64,000 nucleotides of DNA from Oxytricha trifallax (lineage: Eukaryota > Ciliophora > Spirotrichea > Sporadotrichida > Oxytrichidae). A program made the translations under genes and the position numbers. The DNA lies in NCBI GenBank assembly GCA_000711775.1, contig ARYC01000490.1, positions 61,893-125,892 of the forward strand. The letters run 5' to 3'. This document shows positions 47,439-57,961 of this stretch, in pieces. The notes under the pieces are model-generated. The model worked only from the letters and a program-made list of their open reading frames with translations. It was not told where the DNA came from and ran no database searches. Each line of letters opens with the position of its first letter. The stretch's first letter is position 1.

Positions 47439-49430
47439 AAATCACTTCTCTACTAACTTCTCAATCTCTTTAATAATGGCTTCCACAGCCTTTTCATGCT
47501 CATCGGAGTTCTGATCTCTGACCTCCTGTGCCTTGGGCTCGATGACCTTCGAGTGCCAACCTGCGAGTCTCCCAATCTCTGCGCTTGACGATTCCTGAAT
47601 CAGTAGGGTGAGAAGACTGCGGGGCATGAGGGGGCACCTCTGGTAGGTCTTCTTGATGAAGGAGATCACTTCATCCTCCGAGGCTTCGATGACGTCCCTG
47701 AGCATTTCCTGGAGCTCCAGGGTCCTCGACTGGGGTGTGGCCTTCTTGTATCCTTTGGAGTCATTCTTCTTCCAGGACAGTTCAATATCCTTCTTGAAAA
47801 TGTAGGAGGTCGGCGCGCTGGCTTGTTACCACCTGCCAATGCCAAGCCAGGTGAGCCTCTTCCTCGTGCTCAACAGGTGCTCCCGACTTCTTCATCAACT
47901 CCTTGAATCGTGGCAGCTCATCGTAGGAAGCGAAATGTAGGCGGTAGAAGATGTTCTATCAGTGTCGTATTTAGCGCTGAGTGGGAAGAGAAGTCTGTAC
48001 CAAGTCTTGTTCTAGGCATTCTCCTTGCTCTTTTCATCTCTGTATCTTTTGTAGTAAGTTTGGAAGACTACCTTGTCGTTGTCATCGAGAGCCTCTTGAG
48101 GAACCATTGCTGGGAGTGGCTTCAGGTCTGGTCTTGAGTACACTCATCACACTGCTAAGCCAGGTCACCTGGTCTTGACATTATCTTTTTTGAATTCAAG
48201 AATTTCAGTATTGCCAACGGAGTAAGGGGCGAAAGCTCGACTGGGGAACGGCCAGGATCACCACGCGATTCGTCGTCTTCTGGAGCACGGGGGGTAAATG
48301 TCCGACCAAGATTTTCGTCCTGGTTCAAGAGATATCTAAGCATTTTCATTTTGTGAACCACCCCATGGCATTGCGCGAGCGCTTTGGGGCACATTTCCTT
48401 GGTAATGGTAACGATGATGCTGATTGTGACAATGTCTCCATCTACGAATCTCCCAAGCCTACTAGCCTTTTCCTCTCTGCCCAGAGCCTTTTCCTCTATC
48501 TTGCTGTGCTGGACGCTAATGCGGATTCCTCAACTATGCCAAAGAGTTCAATTAAGATGGAGTGCATCTTACTAATGGGGGAGAGGAGGAATCTTGATGT
48601 AGTGTACACTGCGCGCTGCGCTCGTTGGCGTCTCAACCAATGGGGTTCCCACCCACTCTGGCACTTCAGAGCTCTAATACGACTTCTTCGCACCAAAGGG
48701 AGCAGGCTCGCATGCCAAGAGAGCAGAAGTTGATCTATGTTTAGGAAGCAGCGAATTTAAGACTTTCTATCACTACTACTCATTCAGTCCCTGCGCTTAT
48801 ACCAACAGTCTCAGCGCAAATGGAGTTGCTACATCATGCTCTTCTAACTCACAATGCACCAAGGACTACTTGATCTGCACATCCATCAAAGGACAGTACT
48901 GAGGGCGAGTGATTCGTTTGCGTCAATTCAAATTAGAGTGAAGAGAACATGTGCTTGTTAATCGTAGTCTGTTTGATTAAATTTGAACGTGTATATTAAA
49001 TAGGGCCCCCACCTCTGACCTTGGGCACGCCCTTCAACTACTCATATTGCTTCTAATCACCAAGCGCAGGATCTAAGGCTCCTATGGGGTCCCCTTCTTT
49101 CTCGTTTGGCGTCCTCAATGCAAGCTCAAGGCTCTGCTTTCCAGCATGGCGCTCGATCTCCTTCGCAATGTGGACCCAGTGGTGATTGACGGTGTGTGCG
49201 TTGAAGAGGGTCTTCAGGATCTCCACGAAGCTCTGATTGGGGTGCTCTCTGAGGGAGATGCTTTACAGCAGACAAGCAATCTTCGGGGCCAGCTCCCACC
49301 AGCTCATCAAGGGCTCTTCGCCCAGCTCAACGTCCATGCCCGGCGGCAGCACGGAGGGCGGCAGCTGCACCGAGGGCGAGGTCAGAGGCGGCTCGTAGTG
49401 GTCATGCATGTAGGGCTAGGTCGAAGCCAT
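47439..49430 (-). pseudogene. GC-rich decayed protein gene, unknown family
   Basis: A 2-kb minus-strand gene of about 50% G+C in otherwise very A+T-rich DNA. It starts with ATG 49430 (MASTQPYMHDHYEPPLTSPS). The next ~200 codons are continuous through WWELAPKIACLLQSISLREH, VNHHWVHIAKEIERHAGKQ and VPKVRGGGP to about 48865. Then many one-base frame changes occur at intervals of 60-200 bp, with coding sense still evident (GRFVDGDIVTISIIVTITKE; QTYYKRYRDEKSKENAQNKT; SYDELPRFKELMKKSGAP). The end is intact: FIKKTYQRCPLMPRSLLTLL...EIEKLVEK and TGA 47439-47441. In-frame TAA/TAG as Gln show it is ciliate, not contamination. About 660 aa; the family is not recognised. A small paralogue lies at 24.8 kb. 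Confidence 0.7.
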
Positions 49431-50044
49431 TAGGTCTCAGTACAACAGCTAGAATGAATAATTTTTAAATCTGATCAATAATATTAAAAGTCTTAAATAC
49501 TCACTCATTTAATTTGGTTGCTAGTCATTTATAACAGGGTACTAATATATATATATATATATATATATAAAGGCTTCCATCACAAATCAACAAGCAACCA
49601 AATATTAAGAATAATTTTTAATTAATTCAAATTTGAATTTAATTTCTACAACTTCCTTATCTCATGGGGTTTTGGGGTTTTATATAGTAATTGAACAATA
49701 AAATTTGAAATATTATAAAAATGCTAGAACCCTTATCTGAATAGATAAATAATACACTAATCATATAATAAGCTTTTTTGAATAGAAACTATTATTTTTA
49801 GCATTAATTTTGAAATTAGACAAGCAGTTGCACTCTCTCGATTGATCATATGGGATTCAGTCACAATATTTTCAATTAATTTTTCACTTCAGAATATATC
49901 TGCATATTAAAAATTACAACATGCAAAAATTAGCTTGCGATTGTTGACAAATACAAACTATATGTGTCTTATTATACTGAGATATTAAATGGGGGAATAA
50001 AATTTGACCAAAATAATCGGCCTTAAGTCTTTTAGAATATCTGA
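49431..50044. other. Upstream of the GC-rich gene; telomeric repeat and TA run
   Basis: Contains (AT)n at 49547-49569 and the G4T4 repeat at 49666-49681. No gene seen. Confidence 0.5.
49666..49681 (+). repeat. Isolated telomeric repeat G4T4G4T4
   Basis: GGGGTTTTGGGGTTTT in the orientation of a right-hand chromosome end, 236 bp upstream of the start codon of the GC-rich gene. The flanking sequence does not match a TBE end: the CTTATAAACCTCACTAA-type sequence is absent (only a short CTTAT nearby). Confidence 0.8.
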
Positions 50045-50185
50045 GGAGGGGTTAATATAATTTTATACCCTTCCCAAAATTAGCAGGATCCTAGATGCTT
50101 TGCTATTTCCGTAAGTATTTATAACTAGAATGCCTTATTAGTTTAGACACTAAATCTAGTCTAAATAGATATACGAAACTTTTTA

Positions 50186-50722
50186 ATGAATTATTCTATT
50201 ATGGATTTTAACTTCAAGCTCATTGAAGTATAACAAGATGCATCAGTGACTTTATCTAGTAAGTTCTTCTATAAGTGTAAATGTATGCAGTTACATGAAC
50301 AGGAATATCTAGCAACAAAATTCAAAATAATTATTACAAAATCCATATTAACTAGTCAAATTAGTGATATCCTAGAGTAATAGGCTACTTAAATAATTAC
50401 TCAAAAATTGCTCACTGATATGTCAATCCATCTCAATCATTCTCGCTCTTTTAGGAATGCGTATTTTCAGTTATCTGAATATTTAAATATATAAAGATCT
50501 ATTCAAATATTCTTTTTATTTTTGCTTAAAATAAGTCAACTATGTAGTTCAAGTAACGATAACGCAAGATTGCATTTCTTCTATAGTCTTCTATCACAGA
50601 CGATTCAGTACACATTGAGAAATTATCCTAAACTTAAATTCTTGGATTCAAGTACTTTTTATCACTGGTCTTAATCAAACTAGGTGAAGCGATAAATTAT
50701 TATATTAAAAGACTTGAGTTGA
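50186..50722 (+). CDS. Candidate coding segment, 178 codons
   Basis: ATG 50186 to TGA 50720-50722; the frame is open without TGA from 50045. Protein-like stretches include MNYSIMDFNFKLIEVQQDAS, KFFYKCKCMQLHEQEYLATK and QTIQYTLRNYPKLKFLDSST. The region is less A+T-rich than its flanks. No domain recognised. Confidence 0.4.
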
Positions 50723-51289
50723 GAAAGTTAAGAAATTATAATGATTGAAACAATTTAGCACATTAGAGTAACATGAATCCATCTCTCAATCATTTTAAGG
50801 CTATATTATTCTTTATAGCATTTAGATAAATAAATCATTATTATATTTATGCGATTATATGCTTAAAAAACTTATATTAAATTATTTATAAATTTTTATA
50901 CATTTCATTAATTGTTATATGAAAAATTATATATTGCCAATTAATTTATAAATTAAATTATATTATTTTTATTTAATTTTTAAAAAAAAATTATATAAAT
51001 TATTTACTGGGGGTAGCCAAGAAGTTACCTCAGCTCAGCAACCTCTTTACCATGTTCAAGGATATATTTTAAAATAAATTATAATTTCGTGATTAATTTC
51101 TCATTGCTCTTTGCTTTACTTTAAATAATTTACTTCATTTTATTATAAATTTAATTTAGAGATAAATTCCTATGGGATTCTTCAGTTTTATAATAATATA
51201 TAATAATTATGAAATACTTACCTACTATTGTTGTTTAAATTATTAGATAGATAAATTATAATTCTATTTGATAAATTCTTATGATATTT
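50723..51289. other. A+T-rich stretch, no gene seen
   Basis: A short more complex patch at 51008-51060 (GGGGGTAGCCAAGAAGTTAC) was checked for a tRNA and does not fold as one. Confidence 0.4.
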
Positions 51290-51575
51290 ATTTGACCTAA
51301 CCTTCCCAATGATAAGGTTGAGGTTGTGAAATATATAATAATTATTCTTTATTATAAGTTCTATTATTTATTTTTAAGAAATTACTTAAAAAGAATTAAT
51401 AATTCATTCTATTGAGAAAAAAAACTTACTTCTAATTTAAGTTTTGAGGATCTAAAGTTATCTTTTGGGTTAATGTCTTATTATTTGAAAAAATATATAA
51501 TATTATTTTTGCCTAAATATCAAGGTTTTGATATTGTAACTAATAAATTACCTAGAAAATTTTATGAGGGTTGAC
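51290..51575 (+). pseudogene. Decayed paralogue of the 34.7-kb coding segment
   Basis: Nucleotide and frame similarity to 35080-35200: AAAAACTTACTTCTAATTTA and AAGTTTTGAGGATCTAA correspond to the copy-1 ...CTTCTGATTAAGTTTTGAGTATCTAA. The following frame LMSYYLKKYIILFLPK parallels LMFDFFKKNLIIVQ. Reads to TGA near 51574. Broken. Confidence 0.45.
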
Positions 51576-53179
51576 ATAAATAAGAGAGACTGGATGGGGT
51601 GCATCTTAATGTTGGTATTAGACTTAGCATTATGGATTTTCTGAACGCTAATTTTGAAAGCTAAGTTTAGTTTTTTTCATTCATGCACATATGATTATTG
51701 TAAATTATTGTATTTTTACAATTAAATTTCTCTCATCTTTAAAATTTACATTTTTATAATTATTAATTCAAATTAACTTATAAATTAATATATTAATCTG
51801 TTTAAATATACATTTTCTATATTCATATTTTTATTACTAAATTAATAATTTTTATTTTATTTATATTTATTATATTAAAGGTATTTTAATTACCTTTTTA
51901 GAATTAAATATCATTAAAATATTTCTTACAGACATTTAAATTCAACAAAAATATAAAAAATCTATATTTATAATAATTTATATATTATTTTAATTGAATC
52001 ATTAACTAAATGACTTCATATTAAATTTTGAATTTAAATCATAAATATGAATATAAACTATTGTTGATAAAATTTACAATAAATTATAAATTAAGATTAA
52101 AAAAATAAATTTAATTTATGATACTTTTCAATTTAATATTTATTAATAAGGAACATCTTTAATAAATATCTAATTATTTATTTATTTATTTTGTTAATGT
52201 TCTAATTTTATTATTTATATTTATGAAGTTTAAATTCTTAGATAATATATAAAGTGTTAAGATCTTTATTGTAAGTAAAACAAATATGAATACAATTATC
52301 TCATTTTAGTTATTTAAAAATAAAGCATAAATTTCTAAGTAATCTTGGATGATTGTGAAATGATAATGATAAGTGTCTAAGATCTTCATTTCTCCATTAA
52401 TAGTATATGAATATGTTATTATTTATATTTCATTATTAACTTATTTAAATAAATTCATTAATAATATAATATATTGAAGAATTAAAAGTTTTATCAATAA
52501 TTCAGAAAATTTAAATTATTTAAAACATTATTATTAAATAAAAATTCTTTTAACTTTAAATAATCATTTTTAAATATATTAAATATTTCTAGAAATACGT
52601 TAAATATTAAAGTTAGTACCTCAGGATTAACATTCTAGCTTTCTTTAACACAAATTACTCTTAAATAAACATATTTAATTTAAAAGTAAGTTATTTTATG
52701 GACTTTAGATGTAAAGAACAAAATATATATATATATATATATATCAAAGCGAATATACACTAGATGATTTTTTAAGCATACAGAAAAAAGATATGAAATG
52801 AAAGTTTATTTTTTATTAAAAATTAAGAACTTCAACCTTTTAAAAGAATAATTGTACAGATCAATAATTAAGATCTCAATATGAGATATACCGAAAAAGT
52901 AAATATTTTTATAAAATTGAGAATGTTGCAATATGAAATAATTCATTACTTTGATTTTACAAAAATTAATTATCAAATTACCTATCCTCCTTAAATTTCA
53001 ATTGCTTTATTTTTATTTTAATATTAAAATATAGAACTACTTAAATTTTTAATCAAAGGGGTATTTAAAATAAAATCTTGTGATTATTTTTAATTTTAAT
53101 AATCTATTAAATAATAATTTTTTATGCTTTCATTTATTAGTTTTTCATAAAACTAATACACTGACAAACAAAGAAGTCT
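51576..53179. other. A+T-rich germline DNA, no gene seen
   Basis: Contains a TA run at 52723-52744. No coding, RNA or element signal. Confidence 0.45.
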
Positions 53180-53510
53180 TATGATTACAAAAGATAATAT
53201 TTAAACACCTTTTTTTTTATATAAATTTATAATAAATCAATATTAAGCAAATGCATTATTATTTACCCAAACCGGCTTTTGATTTAAGTTTGAGACTCTG
53301 ATGAGATTAATTTGCGCTTGTGAATGATTATTTGGATAAATTTAGAATCATTGTTGCCAAAAAGAAGCTTTGAAATATTTTTCAAATAATTACCCTTTAT
53401 TCATTTTGATAACCTGGTGGTAAGTTAATTACAGGGCTGTTATTATTTATGTATTAAATAAATGAATTTAATAATAATATTTCGAATTTATATTTTTCTA
53501 CACTATCAAT
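53180..53510 (+). pseudogene. Second decayed paralogue of the 34.7-kb segment
   Basis: Reads NLQQINIKQMHYYLPK where the 34.7-kb copy has NLQQINDKQCVILIQK, then VNDYLDKFRIIVAKKKL against FDFFKKNLIIVQ. After a frameshift it reads LPFIHFDNLVV against LSIFHFDGYQV. TGA codons and frame changes show decay. Confidence 0.5.
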
Positions 53511-55046
53511 GAGTTAAAGATCAATTATGAAATATAATCTTATTAATATTGAATTTTATATAATAAAATTTTATTACAATATTATTATAAGTTTTAATAA
53601 AAATTTTTTCAATACCATTTCTATATTTGTATTTATTTATTGATTTTAATTGCTTTTATTATTGATATTTTCTAACAATTAAAATAATATATTAATACAT
53701 TTTTATATTAAATATCCACGTTTTTTATTTAATAGACATTTTCACAGTATCTCAAATTATAATGATTATAAATTTAATTAACTCTAATTTTTAACTAAAG
53801 ATATATACTTATTTAAGACAACAAATAAAAATATTATAATAATTCATAATTTCATAATAAATCCAAATATTATTAATCTGAAAAAGCTGGTTCTATCAAA
53901 GTTTATTTTATTAGTAAAATTAACTTTAATTTTTTTATATTCAAATATAAATTTTTTACCTCAATTTTGGTTGCACAGTCATAAAAAAAAAATTTCAATT
54001 AAAATGTTATAATTGCTTAAGATTGTGGCTATCTAATTTTATATCTATAAGATTAATCTACTCAGATTAGTTTAATTAAAATTATTTATTTTGTAAATTT
54101 TACCAAAACATTCTTTCTTAATTTTCTTGTTTTTAACTAAAATAAGATAAATTCAATATTCTTTAAAAATACCTTAATTTTTAAATAATAGGATATTCAA
54201 TATTGTGATAACTTAGAATTATATTTAATGCTATTTCATTTAGAAATAAAATAAAATATTATAGCATTCTTTTTTTAAAATAAATAATTTGTAGTATTAT
54301 AATAGCTTATTTTTTACTTAAAAATGGCAAATGAAGTTAATTATCAATGTAATAGGTAACTCAATGTACAAATAAAGACTACATTTATTGGCATTATAGA
54401 ATATTTTTACTATATCTTTTCTTTTTTTATGGTAGACTTAATTCTTTTTATTTTATATTTAATTAATAATTTTTAATCAAAATTAACGCAATAAATAATA
54501 ATAGTTTTATTGTATATATAAAATAAATATTGATTTTAATTTGCAATTAAATTAAAATTTATTAAATTTTCCCAATAAAATGCATTTCAAAAACTATTTT
54601 CATACATTTAACAATTTAAATAAAACATAGATTTGAGTATTGATTAAAATTTCAAGAGTAAGATTTATAACATTTTAGTTTTCAAATATGAATTACAATT
54701 ATTACTTCAAAATAATTCTTTATAATCTATATATTAATTTATTATTATAACAGCAGTTATGATAAATTATGAAAGAATTTATACTTTATTTTAAATTAAA
54801 CAATGAAATGATTAAGGATAGATAATCCAAATCTGACTATGAGGAAAATCAAATAATATGAAAATAAATTTAATAAAATATTAAATGCTTTAATTATAAT
54901 ATCACTAACGAATTTAATACATATAAGAATAATTCAATTATTTGCTTAATTTAATTCAAGGGAAATATATTATATATTTTATCATTATTATCATTAATAT
55001 TATGATTTATTTACTTTAATATATTTGAAAATTCTATGTTAATACC
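53511..55046. other. A+T-rich germline DNA, no gene seen
   Basis: 1.5 kb of simple A/T-rich sequence, no supported feature. Confidence 0.45.
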
Positions 55047-56384
55047 TGTTCCAACAGAGACCCCCTCCCACCCCCCTCCCAGGCCTAAAACGAGACCCCC
55101 CCCTTAAATAAACCCCCTCCCACCTCAACAACATCCCTATTCATATGAAAATTTTGATTCTCATGTATATATCATTTTCCTTCATGACATCTTGATCTCA
55201 TAATTTTTTTTATTGATAAAATATATCATTTTTTAAAAAAAATATCTTTCCAACAAATCAAAGCTACTCTTTATTAATTTTCTTATTTAACAACTTTCAC
55301 TACCGTCCGTCATCGTTTTTATTGAGATGCTCCAGTAGGAAATTAATTAAAAGTATATTTCCATTTGACTCGATAATATATTAAAATTTATGAGCCAACA
55401 AACTCATATAACTTTATATTTAAAAAAAGTTGTAATCACTTTATTAATCTATATTAGAAATATGATTGATTTTAATAATAAATTCTTCCAATTTTCTATA
55501 ATTATTACAATTGTAGAAAAACATTTGAATTTGGAAAATAAGTTATAATTAAATTAATAATAATTCAAAATCGTGGCAGTTAAAGTTGGCCAATTTAAAC
55601 GATTTAGGGCTTGTTAGATAGAGAATTTAAAATTAGCTGGACTTTACTATTGGCGGTACTATTTTATCGCATCCCTGGAGCGAGATAACTTAAGTTTAAT
55701 GTGAGGGTATAATTTAATGAATTAAGATGAGTTTAATTAAAGTCGAGTTATCTCGCTCAGGGATGCAATAAAATAGTACCGCCAATAGTAAAGTCCAGCT
55801 AATTTTAAATTCTCTATCTAACAAGCCCTAAATCGTTTAAATTGGCCAACTTTAACTGCCACGATTTTGAATTATTATTAATTTAATTATAACTTATTTT
55901 CCAAATTCAAATGTTTTTCTACAATTGTAATAATTATAGAAAATTGGAAGAATTTATTATTAAAATCAATCATATTTCTAATATAGATTAATAAAGTGAT
56001 TACAACTTTTTTTAAATATAAAGTTATATGAGTTTGTTGGCTCATAAATTTTAATATATTATCGAGTCAAATGGAAATATACTTTTAATTAATTTCCTAC
56101 TGGAGCATCTCAATAAAAACGATGACGGACGGTAGTGAAAGTTGTTAAATAAGAAAATTAATAAAGAGTAGCTTTGATTTGTTGGAAAGATATTTTTTTT
56201 AAAAAATGATATATTTTATCAATAAAAAAAATTATGAGATCAAGATGTCATGAAGGAAAATGATATATACATGAGAATCAAAATTTTCATATGAATAGGG
56301 ATGTTGTTGAGGTGGGAGGGGGGTCTAGTTAGGGTGGGGAGGGGTCTAGTTTTAGGCCTGGGAGGGGGGGTCTCGGTTGGAACA
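55047..56384. mobile_element. 1.34-kb near-perfect palindrome with G/C-run ends (M4)
   Basis: Left arm 55047-55715 is mirrored base for base, with few differences, by 55716-56384. The outermost ~100 bp of each arm is C-run-rich (left) or G-run-rich (right): TTCCAACAGAGACCCCCTCC against the inverse of GGGGTCTCGGTTGGAAC. The middle 55509-55935 is a member of the M1 family (GTAGAAAAACATTTGAATTT; GTGGCAGTTAAAGTTGGCC; TTGGCGGTACTATTTTATCG). So an M1-type hairpin sits at the exact centre of a larger palindrome. No coding potential recognised. Confidence 0.9.
55053..55135 (+). repeat. C-run terminal tract of the giant palindrome
   Basis: Several C5-C8 runs (ACCCCCTCCCACCCCCCTCC, then GACCCCCCCC). 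The inverse G tract is at about 56313-56379. Such runs can form G-quadruplexes on the G strand. The run lengths differ between the two arms, as expected of slippage. Confidence 0.8.
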
Positions 56385-57535
56385 AATACCATTTGATAAA
56401 AATCAATTAGGTTTTTTATCTGACATTAATCATTGTAGGAGATTAATAACACAATAATATTGTTGGAATGCATTGGAAATTTTGAATTAATTGAAATTAA
56501 AAATAAATAAAAATAGCTTATATTAAAGAAGAGCAAATCGAAAGATTTTACATCATTCGCAGAGAATTAAACAATTACCTGAACTTTAATATTGTATGGA
56601 CCTTTTTATCGCATAATAGAAATTAGATAAATAGACATGAACTTTTTATCTAAATTAATTATATAAAATATTAAAAATTTAAGTCAAATGGTTAAGTTCC
56701 TGGTATAAAATAAAATAGTACTGTGAAATTTAAGTTATTTTCAACTAAACAAAATCTATTTTCCACAATAATATATAAAATATATTTTAAAAAGCTATTA
56801 GTAAATATTAATGATATTTCATATTTTTCCAAACTAATAAACTTTCTGATTTAAATAATAGCGAAATTTAATCAATAAATTATCTAAATTATAATTTATA
56901 GCTTATATCCTTATTTATTTTCTTGGTCATAAATATAGAATTTCAATATTATATATCAATCGTAGTATAATATTTTTATAGTATATTATTTACTAAAAAA
57001 TTGGATGATGCTTGACTGAGCATCTTAGTTTGGCTTATTCATGTTTATTAACAATTACTAATTAATATATTTTTTTAAAAGGAAATTTAACGAATATTAA
57101 GATGAGTTATTTTAAGTTTTATTTTGAATTTTTAAAAATATTTTGGGGTCAAAAACAGGATTTTAAATATTTTACTTATCTTGGAAAATTAATTTATTTG
57201 TTACTTTATCTGATTAGTTGGTTGTGAATTGTCTAATGTTGTATACTAATATATTTGTTATTAAAGTGTAAATTAATATTTAAAATAATTTATAAATATA
57301 TAGGAATATATATAAAATTCTTAATAATAAAAATAAATTTTCAAAATGCTTAAGCTTGTAACTATTAGAAATTTAAATCAATATCTTTAAATTAAAAATT
57401 AATTATTTATTTTTATTATAAATTATCAAAAACCTAATTATTATTATTTGTAACAAAATTTAATTTAAATTATATTAATATTGAACCATTTATTTTTCTA
57501 GCTACACAATAAAAATTGCAATAATATTATTTTTA
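56385..57535. other. A+T-rich stretch, no gene seen
   Basis: Spacer between two palindromic elements; nothing recognisable. Confidence 0.45.
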
Positions 57536-57537
57536 TA

Positions 57538-57957
57538 ATATTGTATATATACATTTGAATTTGGAAAATTAATTATAATTATATTTAAAAGATAATTAAA
57601 TTCGTGGCAGTTAAAGTTAGCTAATTTAACGATCTAAGGCTCATTCGATAGAGAAATCAAAATTAGCTGGACTTTACTATTGGCGGTACTATTTTATCGC
57701 ATCCAAGGAGCGAGATAACTCGACTTTAATTAAACACATCAAAAATCATTAAATTATACCCTCACATTAAAGTCGAGTTATCTCGCTCCAGGGATGCAAT
57801 AAAATAGTACCGCCAATAATAAAGTCCAGCTAATTTTGAATTCTCTATAGAATGAGCCCAAGATCGTTTAATTAGCTAACTTTAACTGCCACGAATTTAA
57901 TTATCTTTTAAATATAATTATAATTAATTTTCCAAATTCAAATGTATATATACAATA
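57538..57957. mobile_element. Palindromic MITE-like element M5
   Basis: About 420 bp. Ends GTATATATACATTTGAATTT and its inverse; inner GTGGCAGTTAAAGTTAGC; core ACTATTGGCGGTACTATTTT and GGAGCGAGATAACTCGACTT with inverse copies around a ~45-bp loop. Arms are nearly identical, so the insertion is recent or kept uniform. Flanked by AATATT and AATATA. Confidence 0.9.
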
Positions 57958-57961
57958 TAAT

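Noticed and set aside
48420-48720. Possible SEC63-domain similarity in the GC-rich gene (DGDIVTISIIVTITK)
   Set aside because: One short beta-strand-like motif is not enough, and the diagnostic neighbouring blocks of SEC63 were not found.
48353-48733. 126-codon plus-strand open frame across the GC-rich gene
   Set aside because: It lies opposite the minus-strand gene whose start and end are convincing and which uses ciliate-code Gln codons. Long antisense frames are expected in 50% G+C coding DNA.
51008-51060. Possible tRNA or small RNA (GGGGGTAGCCAAGAAGTTAC)
   Set aside because: No acceptor/T-arm pairing, no GGTTC-A-A box B and no anticodon loop at the right distance.
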